Of a stretch of 64,000 bases of DNA, positions 24,467 to 35,850 are shown piece by piece. The stretch is from Acidovorax sp. RAC01 (GTDB lineage: Bacteria > Pseudomonadota > Gammaproteobacteria > Burkholderiales > Burkholderiaceae_C). Position 1 is the stretch's first letter; the number at the start of each line of letters is the position of its first letter. Below the pieces are notes generated by a model, which saw nothing but the letters and a program-made list of their open reading frames with translations, made no database searches and was not told the DNA's origin. The position numbers and the translations under genes are program-made. The stretch spans positions 1,689,001 through 1,753,000 of the forward strand of contig NZ_CP016447.1 in NCBI RefSeq assembly GCF_001714725.1, in the 5' to 3' direction.

Positions 24467-26344
24467 ATGAGCGCTTCTGTCTTTCAACGCAAACCCTACG
24501 TCATGGGCCTGAGCATCGCGGCCCTGGCCGTGCTGGCAGCCTGCGGCGGCAACGATGGCCCGGTGACCCCCGTGGTCACGCCCGAGCCGCCCGAACAGTT
24601 CGTGCCGCCCGAACCGCCGTCGGGCTACACGCCCAAGGCCATTGCGTATGCCAACAAGGACATGGTGGCCGCAGCCAACCCGCTGGCCGTGAAAGCCGGT
24701 GTGGACATCCTGGCCAAGGGCGGCACAGCCACCGATGCGGCCATTGCCGTGCAGATGGTGCTGAACCTGGTGGAGCCGCAGTCCTCGGGCATTGGCGGCG
24801 GCGCCTTCATGCTGCATTACGACAAGGGGGCCAACCGGCTGCTGGCGTACGACGGCCGCGAGACCGCGCCCAAGGCGGCCACGCCCAACCTGTTCATCGG
24901 CTCCGACGGCAAGCCGCTGGGCTTTCTGGCGGCGGTGGACGGTGGCCTGTCGGTGGGCACCCCTGGCGTGCTGCGCATGCTGGAAGCCGCGCACAAGGCC
25001 CACGGCAAGCTGCCCTGGAAAGACCTGTTCGAGCCCGCCATCAAGCTCAGCGAAGACGGCTTTGCGATCTCGCCGCGCATGAGCATCTCGATCGCCGGAT
25101 CGGCCGCGCGCATCAAGGCCCAGGGCGAGCCGGGTGCGAGCTACTTCCTCAACACCGACGGCACGGCCAAGGCCGCGGGCACGCTGCTCAAGAACCCCGA
25201 ATTCGCGGCCACGCTGCGCGCCATTGCAGCCGGCGGTGCCGACGCCTTCTACAAGGGCGACATTGCCAAGGACATCGTCGCCAAGGTGTCCACCCACCCC
25301 ACGAACCCCGGCAAGCTGGCGCTCGAGGACCTGAGCAGCTACACGCACAAGGTGCGCGAACCCGTGTGCGGCACCTACCGCGTGCAGTACCGCGTGTGCG
25401 GCATGCCCGCGCCCAGCTCGGGCGGCATTGCCGTGCTGCAGACGCTGGGCATGCTGCAGGGCTTTGACCTGGCGGCCATGAAGCCCAACACGCTGGATTC
25501 GGTGCATGTGGTGTCCGAAGCCTACCGCCTGGCGTATGCCGACCGCGCCCTGTACGTGGCCGACCCCGACTTCGTGAGCGTGCCGCAGGCCGGCCTGATC
25601 AATGCCGACTACCTCAAGGAGCGCGCCAAGCTCATCAGCATGCAAAAGAGCATCGGCGTGCCGGTGGCAGGCACCCCACCCGGGGTCGCGGCCGTGCCGG
25701 GCAAGGACACCTCCCTGGCCCTGCCATCCACCACGCACCTGTCCATCGTCGACAACGCGGGCAACGCGGTGTCGATGACCACGACCATCGAAAACGGCTT
25801 TGGCAGCCTGCAGATGGTGCGCGGCTTCCTGCTGAACAACCAGCTCACCGACTTCTCGTTCACGGCCACCGACGCAGCGGGGCTGCCGATTGCCAACAGC
25901 GTGCAGGCCGGCAAGCGCCCGCGCAGCTCCATGGCGCCCACCATCATCTTCAACGCATCGACGGGTGACGTGGAAGGCGTGATCGGCTCGCCCGGCGGCA
26001 GCGCCATCATCCAGTACACGGCCAAGACCATCCTGGGCATGACCGACTGGGGCCTGAACGTTCAGCAGGCCATCAACCTGCCCAACTTTGGCGCGCAGAC
26101 CAACGCCACCACCTCGATCGAAAAGGGCTCGCTGATCGACACCGCCACCATCCGCGACGGCCTGAAGGCGCGCGGCCACACCGTGGCGCAGACCGACAGC
26201 TTCACCAGCGGCCTGCACGGCGTGGTCTACAACGGCCTGCGTGCCGACGGCAAGGCCGGCCTGCTGTCGCGCAACCCCGGCGCAGGCAAGTACGCCGGTG
26301 GCGCCGACCCCCGCCGCGAAGGGATTGCCCAGGGCAATAACTGA
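24467..26344 (+). CDS. ggt: Gamma-glutamyltransferase, lipoprotein form
   Basis: A 625-residue precursor of the Ntn-hydrolase GGT family, which cleaves and transfers the gamma-glutamyl group of glutathione in the periplasm. The N-terminus is a lipoprotein signal (LSIAALAVLAACGG, Cys near residue 25), so the enzyme is probably membrane-anchored. Large-subunit landmarks are GGTATDAAIAVQMVLNLVEP and GIGGGAFMLHYD. The self-processing site is TTHLSIVDNAGNAVSMTTTI, with the first T of the small subunit near residue 421. RPRSSMAPTI and GSPGGSAIIQYTAK complete the active site. An intrinsic terminator follows at 26385. Confidence 0.92.
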   Translation: MSASVFQRKPYVMGLSIAALAVLAACGGNDGPVTPVVTPEPPEQFVPPEPPSGYTPKAIAYANKDMVAAANPLAVKAGVDILAKGGTATDAAIAVQMVLNLVEPQSSGIGGGAFMLHYDKGANRLLAYDGRETAPKAATPNLFIGSDGKPLGFLAAVDGGLSVGTPGVLRMLEAAHKAHGKLPWKDLFEPAIKLSEDGFAISPRMSISIAGSAARIKAQGEPGASYFLNTDGTAKAAGTLLKNPEFAATLRAIAAGGADAFYKGDIAKDIVAKVSTHPTNPGKLALEDLSSYTHKVREPVCGTYRVQYRVCGMPAPSSGGIAVLQTLGMLQGFDLAAMKPNTLDSVHVVSEAYRLAYADRALYVADPDFVSVPQAGLINADYLKERAKLISMQKSIGVPVAGTPPGVAAVPGKDTSLALPSTTHLSIVDNAGNAVSMTTTIENGFGSLQMVRGFLLNNQLTDFSFTATDAAGLPIANSVQAGKRPRSSMAPTIIFNASTGDVEGVIGSPGGSAIIQYTAKTILGMTDWGLNVQQAINLPNFGAQTNATTSIEKGSLIDTATIRDGLKARGHTVAQTDSFTSGLHGVVYNGLRADGKAGLLSRNPGAGKYAGGADPRREGIAQGNN

Positions 26345-26384
26345 TCGCCATCAGCGGCGCGCGCAAGGCGCTGTCTGTCGTGAA

Positions 26385-26417
26385 GGCGTGGGCGGGTTTC
26401 CGTCCACGCCTTTTTTT
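26385..26417 (+). terminator. Intrinsic terminator after ggt
   Basis: Stem GGCGTGG / CCACGCC with a 12-base loop and seven T residues, 40 bases after the ggt stop. Confidence 0.85.
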
Positions 26418-26521
26418 CGTTTCCGGCCGATACTCGTGCGGCGGCCGCAATCGGACTGAAAAGCCCGTGGCGCCATGGCCCGGCACCGCCGCCGCTTCAT
26501 CCGCACCCCAGGAGACTGACC

Positions 26522-27940
26522 ATGCCCGAATTCCCGTTGCCAGCAGCGCGGCCGCTGCGCGTTGCCATCACCCCGCCAGGCGCACTGCTGGCCGCCCTGG
26601 CGGTTGCAACGCTGGCCGGTTGCGCATCGGCCCCGCCAGCGCCTGTTGCACGGTCTGCAGCGGTAGCCCAGGCCACCGAAGCGGCACCGGTGGCGACACC
26701 CTGCCCCAAAGACATCGCGGCCATCGCGCGCTGCCTGTCCGGCCAGGACACCGCGGGGGCCTACTACCTGATCGCCGTACCCACCCAATGGAACCAGCAC
26801 CTGGTGCTGCACGCCCACGGCGGCCCCACGCTGGGCACGCCCAAGGCCGAGCGGTCGGTGGAAGACCTGGAGCGCTGGCAGATCATGGTGCGGGCGGGTT
26901 ATGCCTGGGCCGGCAGCACCTTCCGCCAGGGCGGCGTGGAAGTGCGCGCCGCGGCCGAAGACACCGAGCGCCTGCGCCAGATCTTTGTGCAGCATGTGGC
27001 CCAGCCCCGGCGCACCATCCTGCACGGCCAGTCGTGGGGTGCCAGCGTGGCGGCCAGGGGCGCCGAGATGTTCCAGCGCACGGCCGATGGCAAGCGCCCG
27101 TACGACGCGGTGCTGCTCACCAGCGGCGTGCTGGCCGGGGGCACGCGCTCGTACGACTTCCGCACTGACCTGCGCGTGGTGTACCAGTACCTGTGCAACA
27201 ACCATCCGCGCCCGACCGAGGCACAGTACCCGCTCCACATCGGCCTGCCTGCCGACGCAGCGATGACGCAGGCCGACCTGGCCGCGCGCCTGAACGAATG
27301 CCTGGGCCTGAACAAGCCCGCCACCGAGCGTACGTCCGAGCAGCAGCGCAAGGTGCAGACCATCGTCAACGTGATCCGCATCCCTGCCAGCTCCATCCAG
27401 GGCCACATGAACTGGGCCACCTTCCATTTCCGCGACGTGGTGCAGCACCGCACCGGCGGCGCCAGCCCGTTCGGCAACATGGGCGTGGTCTACAAGGGGT
27501 CTGCCGACGACGCAGCCCTCAACGCCGGGGTGCTGCGCTACCGGGCCGATCCGCAGGCCGTGGCCCGCTTTGCCGCGGACACCGACCCCACGGGCCGCAT
27601 CCCGGTGCCGGTGCTCACCGTCAAGGGCGTGGACGACCCCACGGCGTTTGTCGAGCTGGATGCACAGTTCAAGGCCACGATGGAGCGCGGCGGCAGCGCG
27701 GCGCGCCTGGTGCAGACCTTCACCCAGCACAACACGCACAGCTACCTGAGCGACCCGACCTACCCCACGCTGATGGACGCCCTGCTGCGCTGGGTGGACG
27801 ACGGCACCCGGCCCACGCCCGAAGGCATTGCCAGCGCCTGCGCGGCGCAGGAAGCCCGGTACGGCAAGGGCTGCGCGTTCTTGCCCGCCTATGTGCCCGC
27901 CCCGCTGGCCAGCCGCGTGTACGACCGGCAGCGGCCCTGA
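26522..27940 (+). CDS. Putative alpha/beta hydrolase lipoprotein
   Basis: A 472-residue protein with a lipoprotein-type signal (LAALAVATLAGCASAP, lipobox LAGC near residue 38). The body looks like an alpha/beta hydrolase: HLVLHAHGGPTLG (oxyanion region), RTILHGQSWGASVAA (nucleophile elbow GQSWG), PVLTVKGVDDPTAF (acid region) and QHNTHSYLSDPTYP (candidate His). Cysteines in the mature part may pair in the periplasm. Family is not clear and the substrate is unknown. The ATG at 26522 follows an AGGAGAC sequence. A bidirectional terminator lies downstream. Confidence 0.65.
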   Translation: MPEFPLPAARPLRVAITPPGALLAALAVATLAGCASAPPAPVARSAAVAQATEAAPVATPCPKDIAAIARCLSGQDTAGAYYLIAVPTQWNQHLVLHAHGGPTLGTPKAERSVEDLERWQIMVRAGYAWAGSTFRQGGVEVRAAAEDTERLRQIFVQHVAQPRRTILHGQSWGASVAARGAEMFQRTADGKRPYDAVLLTSGVLAGGTRSYDFRTDLRVVYQYLCNNHPRPTEAQYPLHIGLPADAAMTQADLAARLNECLGLNKPATERTSEQQRKVQTIVNVIRIPASSIQGHMNWATFHFRDVVQHRTGGASPFGNMGVVYKGSADDAALNAGVLRYRADPQAVARFAADTDPTGRIPVPVLTVKGVDDPTAFVELDAQFKATMERGGSAARLVQTFTQHNTHSYLSDPTYPTLMDALLRWVDDGTRPTPEGIASACAAQEARYGKGCAFLPAYVPAPLASRVYDRQRP

Positions 27941-27972
27941 ACCGCTTCGCACGGCATCGCAGCGCCAGACGA

Positions 27973-28005
27973 AAAAAAGGCCCCGCGTCACCGCGAGGCC
28001 TTTTT
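27973..28005. terminator. Bidirectional terminator between convergent genes
   Basis: A hairpin with stems AAAGGCCCCGCG and CGCGAGGCCTTT around TCAC, A-tract on the left and T-tract on the right, between the hydrolase gene and the convergent icd. Confidence 0.85.
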
Positions 28006-28131
28006 CATTTCACTTCAAAATCAATAGCAACAAAGTCAATCGCAGCAAGCGCTGACGCCTGATCTTGCTCTGAATTTCTGCCAGGAGAGCGTTGCGGGCG
28101 GCTCCCGCCGCCCGGCAGCGCACGGCGTGGC

Positions 28132-30366
28132 TTACTTGACGGAGGCCAGTGCCTTGTTCAGCGTGGCGCTGGGGCGCATCACGGCGTCGAGCTTGGCCAC
28201 GTCGGGCAGGTAGTAGCCGCCGATGTCGGCCGGCTGGCCCTGCACGGCGGCCAGCTCGTCCACGATCTTCTGCTCGTCGGCCGCCAGCTGCTTGGCCAGG
28301 GGCGCAAACTTGGCTGCCAGCTCGGGCTCTTCCGTCTGCGCGGCCAGTTCCTGCGCCCAGTACAGCGCCAGGTAGAACTGGCTGCCGCGGTTGTCCAGCT
28401 GGCCGGTCTTGGGGCTGGGGTTCTTGTTGTTGTCCAAGAGCTTGCCCGTGGCGGCGTCCAGCGTCTTGGCCAGCACCTTGGCCTTGCCGTTGCCGGTCTT
28501 GATGCCAAGGTCTTCCAGCGACACGGCCAGTGCCAGGAATTCGCCCAGCGAATCCCAGCGCAGGTGGTTTTCTTCCACCAGCTGCTGCACGTGCTTGGGC
28601 GCAGAGCCGCCCGCACCCGTTTCGTACATGCCGCCACCGGCCATCAGCGGCACGATGGACAGCATCTTGGCCGAGGTGCCCAGCTCCATGATGGGGAACA
28701 GGTCGGTCAGGTAGTCGCGCAGGATGTTGCCGGTGGCGCTGATGGTGTCCAGGCCGCGGATCACGCGTTCCAGCGTGTAGCGCATCGCACGCACCTGGCT
28801 CATGATCTGGATATCCAGGCCCACGGTGTTGTGCTCGTGCAGGTACATCTTCACCTTGGTGATGAGTTCCTTTTCGTGCGGGCGGTACGAGTCGAGCCAG
28901 AACACCACGGGCATGCCGGAGTTGCGGGCGCGGTTCACGGCCAGCTTCACCCAGTCGCGGATCGCGGCGTCCTTGACCTGGCACATGCGCCAGATGTCGC
29001 CGGCTTCCACGTTTTGCGAGAGCAGCACTTCGCCCGTGGCCAGGTCGGTGATGTTGGCCACGCCGTCTTCAGCGATCTCGAACGTCTTGTCGTGGCTGCC
29101 GTATTCCTCGGCCTGCTGCGCCATCAGGCCCACGTTGGGCACCGTGCCCATGGTCTTGGGGTCGAACGCGCCGTGCCACTTGCAGAAGTTGATGATCTCC
29201 TGGTAGATGCGGGCAAAGGTCGATTCGGGCATCACGGCCTTCACGTCCTTCAGGCGGCCGTTGGCGTCCCACATCTTGCCGCCATTGCGGATCATGGCGG
29301 GCATGGAGGCGTCCACGATGATGTCGTTGGGCGAGTGGAAGTTGGTGATGCCCTTGGCCGAGTCGACCATGGCGAGTTCGGGGCGGTGCTCATGGCAGGC
29401 GTGCAGGTCGCGCTTGATCTCGTCGCGCTGGCTTTGTGGCAGCGTCTCGATCTTGCTGTACAGGTCGACCATGCCGTTGTTCACGTTCACGCCCAGCTCT
29501 TCAAAGGTCTTGGCGTGTTTCTCGAACGCGTCCTTGTAGAAGATGCGCACGCAGTGGCCGAACACGATGGGGTGCGATACCTTCATCATCGTGGCCTTCA
29601 CGTGCAGCGAGAACATCACGCCAGTCTTGCGTGCGTCTTCGATTTCCTTTTCGTAGAAGGCCAGCAGGGCCTTCTTGCTCATGAACATGCTGTCGATCAC
29701 TTCGCGGTCGAGCAGGCTGACCTTGGGCTTCAAGATGATGGTCTTGCCGCTCTTGGTGATCAGCTCCATCTTCACGTCACGCGCCTTGTCCAGCGTCATC
29801 GACTTTTCGCCGTGGTAGAAGTCGCCGGCGTGCATGTGCGACACGTGCGAGCGAGAGGCCTGGCTCCACTCGGCCATGCTGTGCGGGTTCTTGCGGGCGT
29901 ATTCCTTCACGGCCTTGGGCGCGCGGCGGTCGGAGTTGCCTTCGCGCAGCACGGGGTTCACGGCCGAGCCGATGCACTTGCCGTAGCGGGCCTTGATCTC
30001 TTTTTCCTTGTCGTCCTTGGGCTGGTCCGGGTAGTCGGGCAGGGCGTAGCCCTTGGCCTGCAGCTCGGCAATGGCCGCCTTGAGCTGCGACACGGACGCA
30101 CTGATGTTGGGCAGCTTGATGATGTTGGCATCGGGCTGCAGCGTCTTCTTGCCCAGCTCGGCCAGGGTGTTGGGCGCGCGCTGGCTCTCGGTCAGGAATT
30201 CGGGAAACTCACCCAGCACCCGGGCTGCCACGGAGATGTCGCTCTCGGTCACGTTGATGCCTGCCGGCGCCGCAAACGTGCGGATGATGGGCAGGAACGA
30301 AGCCGTGGCCAGGCGGGGTGCCTCGTCGGTCAGGGTGTAGATGATGGTGGGTTGCTGGGTCGTCAT
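28132..30366 (-). CDS. icd: Monomeric NADP-dependent isocitrate dehydrogenase
   Basis: A 744-residue protein of the monomeric IDH (Idh2) type, which oxidatively decarboxylates isocitrate to 2-oxoglutarate with NADP+ in the citrate cycle. Landmarks are [20 protein letters not shown] at the N-terminus, [47 protein letters not shown] and [20 protein letters not shown]. Length is exactly as expected (about 740). The ATG at 30366 gives the conserved start; an upstream GTG at 30378 is less likely. It ends towards the bidirectional terminator at 27973. Confidence 0.95.
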   Translation of the reverse strand: MTTQQPTIIYTLTDEAPRLATASFLPIIRTFAAPAGINVTESDISVAARVLGEFPEFLTESQRAPNTLAELGKKTLQPDANIIKLPNISASVSQLKAAIAELQAKGYALPDYPDQPKDDKEKEIKARYGKCIGSAVNPVLREGNSDRRAPKAVKEYARKNPHSMAEWSQASRSHVSHMHAGDFYHGEKSMTLDKARDVKMELITKSGKTIILKPKVSLLDREVIDSMFMSKKALLAFYEKEIEDARKTGVMFSLHVKATMMKVSHPIVFGHCVRIFYKDAFEKHAKTFEELGVNVNNGMVDLYSKIETLPQSQRDEIKRDLHACHEHRPELAMVDSAKGITNFHSPNDIIVDASMPAMIRNGGKMWDANGRLKDVKAVMPESTFARIYQEIINFCKWHGAFDPKTMGTVPNVGLMAQQAEEYGSHDKTFEIAEDGVANITDLATGEVLLSQNVEAGDIWRMCQVKDAAIRDWVKLAVNRARNSGMPVVFWLDSYRPHEKELITKVKMYLHEHNTVGLDIQIMSQVRAMRYTLERVIRGLDTISATGNILRDYLTDLFPIMELGTSAKMLSIVPLMAGGGMYETGAGGSAPKHVQQLVEENHLRWDSLGEFLALAVSLEDLGIKTGNGKAKVLAKTLDAATGKLLDNNKNPSPKTGQLDNRGSQFYLALYWAQELAAQTEEPELAAKFAPLAKQLAADEQKIVDELAAVQGQPADIGGYYLPDVAKLDAVMRPSATLNKALASVK

Positions 30367-30578
30367 GGCTTGTCTCACGAACAGAGTTTGTAAAGGCGCC
30401 CACCGGGTCGCAGCGGGGCCAGCGCAAATGCTCCACGATTCTGCTTGCTCAAGGCTGTCATGGCGCGGCGTTTTTGCAATTGAATCTCACATTGCAAAAT
30501 TTGTTGTCAGGCGAGGCATCTTTTTTTGCGCATCGTGCATGGGTTGGGATGGGCAGGACACCGCCGTTACCGCTGCGT

Positions 30579-31331
30579 TCAAGCCGGCGGCACAGGGCAA
30601 ACCCGGTCTGCCGCCACCGCAAAACACCGCGCATCCGGCGTGAGTGGCACGCTGGATGTGCCGGTAAACGCGCCAAACGCTGGCAGTACCAGCAGGCCGG
30701 GGCTCCAGGCAAAGCAGGGCAGCCGCAACCGGTCGCGGGCCATGCCGCGCAGCGTCACCGTGGGGTGCAGATGCCCGGCCAGCACCGTGGCGCCGTCAGC
30801 CTTTTGCGGGTGGTGGCAGGCCAGCACGGGTATGCCGTCCACCGGTGCCCACGGCTCATTGGCCAACTCGATGCCCATTGCGGCAGGCGGGTCCCCCGCA
30901 TGGGCATCGTGGTTGCCACGCACCAGCGTCATGCGCACGGCGGCGTGCTGCTCGCGCCACGGCTGCAGCTGCTGCCACAGTGCATCGGCAGCGCCGCTGC
31001 GCGCATGCAAAAAGTCGCCCAGGAACACGAGGTGCTGCGCACCCGTAGCCCGCAGCAGCGCATCGAGCCGCGCCAGGTTGTCGCCCGTGGTGCCATGCGG
31101 TACGGGCTGGCCTGCGCGGCGGAACGTGGCGGCCTTGCCAAAGTGCACATCGGCCACCAGCACCATGCGTTCAGCGGGCCACCACACGGCCCGCTGGGGC
31201 AGCAGCCACAGGGCAGTGCCGCAGGGCAGCGCAAGGGGCTGCGCACCAGCCGGGGCTGCGGGTGCGGCGGGCGGGGGTGCGAGTTCGTTCGGGGGCGGGG
31301 CGGCGGCGTAGGTCGTCACGGCCTGCATCAT
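30579..31331 (-). CDS. pdeM: Ligase-associated DNA repair phosphoesterase (PdeM/MPE)
   Basis: A 250-residue calcineurin-like metallophosphoesterase. Metal-binding motifs are [19 protein letters not shown] (DxH), [12 protein letters not shown] (GD), [18 protein letters not shown] (GNHD) and [12 protein letters not shown] (GHxH). It is the last of four overlapping genes and starts within the helicase stop (ATGA). In pseudomonads the corresponding enzyme (MPE) is a manganese-dependent DNA endonuclease encoded with a helicase, ligase and exonuclease. Confidence 0.9.
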   Translation of the reverse strand: MMQAVTTYAAAPPPNELAPPPAAPAAPAGAQPLALPCGTALWLLPQRAVWWPAERMVLVADVHFGKAATFRRAGQPVPHGTTGDNLARLDALLRATGAQHLVFLGDFLHARSGAADALWQQLQPWREQHAAVRMTLVRGNHDAHAGDPPAAMGIELANEPWAPVDGIPVLACHHPQKADGATVLAGHLHPTVTLRGMARDRLRLPCFAWSPGLLVLPAFGAFTGTSSVPLTPDARCFAVAADRVCPVPPA

Positions 31332-34162
31332 CGCGCAGCGCGTTGGCCTCGGGCGCGGCGGGGTCTTGCCGGGCCTGGCGCATCGGCGGGCTCGAGCATG
31401 ACCGGCGTGGCTGGCCCCTGCGCCAGCGCGGTGCCCATGGTGGCGTCCGCTGCCACCTCCAGCGCCTGCACCATGCGCGCCAGCCGGTCGCCCAGGCTTT
31501 CGGTGCTCAGCCGCTCGCGAAAGCGCTCCACCATCAGCGGCAGGGCAAAGGGGGTAGGGCGCTCCAGCGTGTAGACGGACAGCTGCTGCCCCTTCATGCG
31601 CTGCAGGGTTTGCGCAAGCCGCTCCATGTCCAGCTCCTGCACCAGCAGCTCGGCGCGGGCCTGGGCCAGCAGCAGGTTGCCCGGGTCGTACTGCGCAAAC
31701 ACGTCGTAGTACAGCGACGATGAGGCCTGCAGCTGCCGGCTGCTGCGCTGTTCGCCGGGGTGGCTTTGAAAGATGAGCCCTGCGATGCGCGCAATCTCGC
31801 GAAAGCGCCGGCGCGCCATTTCGGTGGCGTTCAGGCTGGCCAGCACTTCATCTTCCAGCCCTCCCTCCAGTCCTTCCCCCACGGTGCTGTGCGTGGCCGC
31901 GCCGATCAGGTGCGGCAGCAGCGCGGTCCAGTCCACCGGCTTGGCCGAAAGCAGCTCCAGCCCGTAGTCGTTGACCGCAATCGAGAACGTGTTGGGCACC
32001 TGCTGCGATGCGCGCCACGCCAGCAGGCCCGCCAGCCCCAGGTGCACCAGCCGCCCCGCCAGCGGGTACAGGTACAGGTGCCAGCCCTCGCGCGTGTGCA
32101 GCACCTCGGCCACCAGCCGGCCGGGCGTGGGCAGGGCGGACCACGCATCCTGCAGCGCCAGCAGCGGCTGCGCGCAGCGCATCTCGGGCGATGCGAACAC
32201 GCCGCGCTCGGCCTGCTCCAGCTGGCGCAACATGGCGTCGGCCAGCGTGTTCGACAGCGGCATGCGCCCCCCGTTCCAGCGCGGCAGCGCGGCGCTGCCC
32301 TTGGGGGCGGTGCGCACATAGGCCGTCATCTGCTGCGTGCGCACCAGGGCCAGCAGGCGGCCGGCAAACATGAACACGTCGCCGGGTTTCAGGCGTGCAA
32401 TGAAGCTCTCTTCCACCGAGCCCAGCCGCCCGCCGCTCACAAACTGCACCTGCATGCTGGCATCGCTGACGATGGTGCCGATGTTGCTCCGGTGGCGCCG
32501 CGCCAGGCGCGCATCGGGCATGCGCCACACGCCGTCTTCGTCCGGTACCACCCGGTGAAAGTCCGGGTAGTTGGCCAGCGATGCGCCGCCCTGGCGCACA
32601 AACTGCAGCGCCCACTGCCAGTCGTTGTCGGCAAGTTGTGCGTAGGCCGGTGCGCGGCGCACCTCGGCCAACAGCACATCGGGCACAAAGCCGCCGCCCA
32701 GCGCAATCGTCACCAGGTGCTGCACCAGCACGTCCAGCGGCGCGCGGGGCGTGTGGCGGTCTTCGATGCGGCCCTCGGCCAGCGCCTGGCGGGCGGCGGC
32801 GGCTTCCACCAGTTCCAGGCTGTGCGTGGGCACCAGCGTGATGCTGCTGGTGCGCCCCGGCGCGTGGCCCGAGCGGCCCGCGCGCTGCACCAGCCGCGCC
32901 ACGCCCTTGGCCGAGCCGATCTGCAGCACCTGCTCCACCGGCAAAAAGTCCACGCCCAGGTCCAGGCTCGATGTGCACACCACGGCCTTCAACGTGCCGC
33001 CCTTGAGCCCCGCTTCGACCCAGCCGCGGACTTCGCCGCTGAGGGATCCGTGGTGCAGCGCCAGCGTGCCCGCCCAGTCGGGCCGCGCCTCGAGCAGCGC
33101 CTGGTACCAGCGCTCGGATTGCGATCGCGTGTTGGTAAAAACCAGTGTGGATGCGCTGGCCTCGATGGACTGCACCACCTGCGGCAGCAGCGACAGGCCC
33201 ATGTGCCCCGCCCAGGCAAAGCGCTCCACGCGCCCGGGCAGCAGCACTTGCACCTGCAGCGTCTTGTCGATGCGGCCCTGCACCAGCAGCGGCCTGGCGG
33301 GGCGCGGTGCATGCGGGGGCAGGGCGGGCACCAGCGTGGCCAGCGCATCGGGCAGGTTGCCCAGCGTGGCCGACATGCCCCACACCAGCAGGCGCGGGTT
33401 CCAGCCCGACAGGCGGGCCAGTGCCAGCTGCACCTGCACGCCGCGCTTGTTGCCCACCAGCTCGTGCCATTCGTCCACCACCACCAGCTGCACGCTGGCC
33501 AGCCGCTCGTGCGCGTCGGCGCGGGCCAGCAGCAGCGACACGCTCTCGGGTGTGGTCACCAGCACGGTGGGCAGGCGCCGGTCTTGCGCGGCGCGCTCAC
33601 CGCTGGCGGTGTCTCCCGTGCGCAGCCCGCTGGTCCAGTGCGGGGCCAGGTCAGGCAGTGGCTCTTGCAGGGCGCGCAGCGAATCGGCAGCCAGCGCGCG
33701 CATGGGGGTGATCCACAGCACGGTGAGCGGCGGGGCCGCCGCGCGGCGGATGCGGGCGCTGGTGGCGTCGTTGGCTGACACGACGGGGTTCGTTTCTTTT
33801 CCCGTTCGCCCTGAGCCTGTCGAAGGGCCTGCAACCGTGCGTGCCCCGGCTTCGACAGGCTCAGCCCGAACGGTTGGGGGATGTGCCAGGTGTTGCAGCG
33901 CGCCCAGCCACACGGCGTAGGTCTTGCCCGCGCCCGTGGTGGCGTGCAGCAGGCCCGAGCGGCCCTCGGCCATGGCTTGCCACACCTGTTGCTGGAAGGG
34001 AAAGGGCTGCCAGCCCCGGCCCTGCAGCCACTGGGCGGCGGGGCTGCCTGGCGCGCCAGGCGCGGGGGCCATGGCTTCTTGCGAGGGCGCTGCGCCAGCC
34101 GTGGGAATGGCGCTCTGGCGCTTGCGCGGCGCAGCGTGCGCGCGGGCTGGCGTGGTGCTCAT
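31328..34162 (-). CDS. Ligase-associated Lhr-type DEXH helicase
   Basis: A 944-residue superfamily 2 helicase of the Lhr-Core type. Motifs: Q-type [11 protein letters not shown], Walker [15 protein letters not shown] (about residue 75), [15 protein letters not shown] (Ia), DEWHE (Walker B, in [17 protein letters not shown]), MSATLGN (III), [14 protein letters not shown] (IV) and [13 protein letters not shown] (VI). The C-terminal half matches the Lhr winged-helix and beta-barrel region. It is an ATP-dependent 3'-5' helicase in a DNA repair operon. About 24 residues between motifs I and Ia (about 97-120) come from a palindromic repeat translated in frame (33802-33873). Overlaps both neighbours by ATGA. 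Confidence 0.92.
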   Translation of the reverse strand: MSTTPARAHAAPRKRQSAIPTAGAAPSQEAMAPAPGAPGSPAAQWLQGRGWQPFPFQQQVWQAMAEGRSGLLHATTGAGKTYAVWLGALQHLAHPPTVRAEPVEAGARTVAGPSTGSGRTGKETNPVVSANDATSARIRRAAAPPLTVLWITPMRALAADSLRALQEPLPDLAPHWTSGLRTGDTASGERAAQDRRLPTVLVTTPESVSLLLARADAHERLASVQLVVVDEWHELVGNKRGVQVQLALARLSGWNPRLLVWGMSATLGNLPDALATLVPALPPHAPRPARPLLVQGRIDKTLQVQVLLPGRVERFAWAGHMGLSLLPQVVQSIEASASTLVFTNTRSQSERWYQALLEARPDWAGTLALHHGSLSGEVRGWVEAGLKGGTLKAVVCTSSLDLGVDFLPVEQVLQIGSAKGVARLVQRAGRSGHAPGRTSSITLVPTHSLELVEAAAARQALAEGRIEDRHTPRAPLDVLVQHLVTIALGGGFVPDVLLAEVRRAPAYAQLADNDWQWALQFVRQGGASLANYPDFHRVVPDEDGVWRMPDARLARRHRSNIGTIVSDASMQVQFVSGGRLGSVEESFIARLKPGDVFMFAGRLLALVRTQQMTAYVRTAPKGSAALPRWNGGRMPLSNTLADAMLRQLEQAERGVFASPEMRCAQPLLALQDAWSALPTPGRLVAEVLHTREGWHLYLYPLAGRLVHLGLAGLLAWRASQQVPNTFSIAVNDYGLELLSAKPVDWTALLPHLIGAATHSTVGEGLEGGLEDEVLASLNATEMARRRFREIARIAGLIFQSHPGEQRSSRQLQASSSLYYDVFAQYDPGNLLLAQARAELLVQELDMERLAQTLQRMKGQQLSVYTLERPTPFALPLMVERFRERLSTESLGDRLARMVQALEVAADATMGTALAQGPATPVMLEPADAPGPARPRRARGQRAAR
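33802..33873. repeat. Palindromic repeat inside the helicase gene
   Basis: Two complementary arms (left 33802-33825 with CCTGAGCCTGTCGAAG; right 33849-33873 with CTTCGACAGGCTCAG) form a long hairpin. A similar element lies between genes at 44085-44156. Here it is read in frame as peptide [20 protein letters not shown]. Confidence 0.85.
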
Positions 34163-35850
34163 CGCGCAGACTCCGGCAACAGCATCGCCAGTGTCTGCAG
34201 CGTGTCGGCCTCGGCCACGGGCTTGTCCTGCCGCCAGCGCAACATGCGCGGAAAGCGCACCGCAATGCCGCTCTTGTGGCGCGGGCTGCGCGCAATGCCT
34301 TCAAAGCCCAGCTCGAACACCTGCGTGGCCTCCACGCTGCGCACGGGGCCAAAGCTCTCGCGCGTGGTCTTGCGGATGATGGCGTCGACTTTCGCTATTT
34401 CTGCATCGGTGAGGCCAGAGTAGGCCTTGGCAAAGGGCACCAGCTGGCGTTCAGCGTCTTCTGGCGGCCCGCTCCACACCGCAAACGTGTAGTCGGTATA
34501 CAAGCTGGCGCGCCGTCCATGGCCGCGCTGCGCGTAGATGAGCACGGCGTCCACGCTCATGGGGTCGATCTTCCACTTCCACCACACGCCCACGTTCTTG
34601 GTGCGACCCACGCCGTAGTGGGCGTGGCGGTTCTTGAGCATGAAGCCCTCAGTGCCCATGCCCCGCGCGGCCTCGCGCTGGCGGGCGAGGTCGGGCCAGT
34701 CGGGGCCCTGCAACAGGGGGCTCAGGCGCAGGGCGCCCGCAGGTGCCGCCACGATGGCTGCAGGGTTTGGCTGCAACACGGCCTCCAGCATCGCCCGCCG
34801 CGCATGCTGCGGCTGCGCGCGCAGATCCTGCCCCGCGTGTTCCAGCAGGTCATAGGCCACCAGCACCACGGGCAGCTCGCGCAGCAGCTTGGGGCTGAGC
34901 GTCTTGCGGCCCAGGCGCTTTTGCAGGTCGGCAAAGGGGCGCGGGCCGGGTTCGCCCGGCAGCCACACGAGGATCTCCCCATCGATCACCGTGCCGTCAG
35001 GCAGGCCCTGCAATGCCGCATCTCCGAGTTCAGGGAAGCGGTCGGTCACCAGTTCTTCGCCGCGCGACCACACCCACGCAGCCCCGGCGCGCCGCACGAC
35101 CTGCGCGCGGATGCCGTCCCACTTCCACTCCACCTGCCAGTCGGCCACCGGCCCCAGCAGCGCGGGCATGTCGGCCACGGCTTGGTTGAAGGGGTGCGCC
35201 AGAAAGAAGGGGTAGGGGTGGCCGGCGGCGCCATCGGCGGCCGGCTGGCTTGCATCGTCCCCGGCAGGGGCCACCAGCGCAGCGTAGTCGGCGGCCAGCG
35301 GCTGGCGGCCGATCTGGGTGTAGCCCATCAGCCGGTGCGCGATGCGCTTGGGGTCCACCCCGCTCACGGTGGCCAGGGCCTGCGTGACCTGCAGGCGCGA
35401 CACACCCACGCGGAAGTTGCCGGTGATGAGCTTGAAGTACACAAAGCGCTGCCCGGGTGCCAGCATGTTCCACTGCGCCCGCAGTCGCGCATCGGCCTCG
35501 TCGGCGGGCAGGGCGCGCAGCGGCAGCAGCAGCGCCATCCACTCGGCCAGCGGCAGGTCGGCGGGCTCGGCGGGCGGGGGCAGCAGCAATGCGATGGTTT
35601 CGGCCAGGTCGCCCACGGCTTCGTAGCTTTCGTCGAACAGCCACTCGGGCAGGCCGGCGGCCTCTTGCGCCAGGGCCTTCAGGCGCTTGGTGGGCACCAT
35701 CTGGCGCGGCTTGCCACCGGCCAGAAAGTACACGGCCCAGGCCGCATCGCCGGGCGCCGCCACCCGCAGGTAGGCCACCAGCGCCGCCAGCTTGGCCGAC
35801 TGCGCGGTGGTGGCATCCAGCGCCTGGAAGAGGGCGGCGAACTGTTTCAT
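34159..35850 (-). CDS. ATP-dependent DNA ligase (repair operon type)
   Basis: A 563-residue ATP-dependent DNA ligase. An N-terminal helical DNA-binding domain (residues about 1-200) is followed by the nucleotidyltransferase motif [12 protein letters not shown] with the adenylated Lys near residue 242, then [11 protein letters not shown] (motif III), [15 protein letters not shown] (motif IV) and [20 protein letters not shown] (V). The C-terminal OB domain has [20 protein letters not shown]. It seals nicks in the pathway of the neighbouring helicase, phosphoesterase and exonuclease. Start and stop overlap neighbours by four bases, indicating tight coupling. Confidence 0.93.
   Translation of the reverse strand: MKQFAALFQALDATTAQSAKLAALVAYLRVAAPGDAAWAVYFLAGGKPRQMVPTKRLKALAQEAAGLPEWLFDESYEAVGDLAETIALLLPPPAEPADLPLAEWMALLLPLRALPADEADARLRAQWNMLAPGQRFVYFKLITGNFRVGVSRLQVTQALATVSGVDPKRIAHRLMGYTQIGRQPLAADYAALVAPAGDDASQPAADGAAGHPYPFFLAHPFNQAVADMPALLGPVADWQVEWKWDGIRAQVVRRAGAAWVWSRGEELVTDRFPELGDAALQGLPDGTVIDGEILVWLPGEPGPRPFADLQKRLGRKTLSPKLLRELPVVLVAYDLLEHAGQDLRAQPQHARRAMLEAVLQPNPAAIVAAPAGALRLSPLLQGPDWPDLARQREAARGMGTEGFMLKNRHAHYGVGRTKNVGVWWKWKIDPMSVDAVLIYAQRGHGRRASLYTDYTFAVWSGPPEDAERQLVPFAKAYSGLTDAEIAKVDAIIRKTTRESFGPVRSVEATQVFELGFEGIARSPRHKSGIAVRFPRMLRWRQDKPVAEADTLQTLAMLLPESAR

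Noticed and set aside
28564..30393. Long plus-strand frame opposite icd
   Set aside because: The antisense protein is Val/His/Gly-rich without motifs, whereas the minus strand encodes a full-length monomeric isocitrate dehydrogenase.
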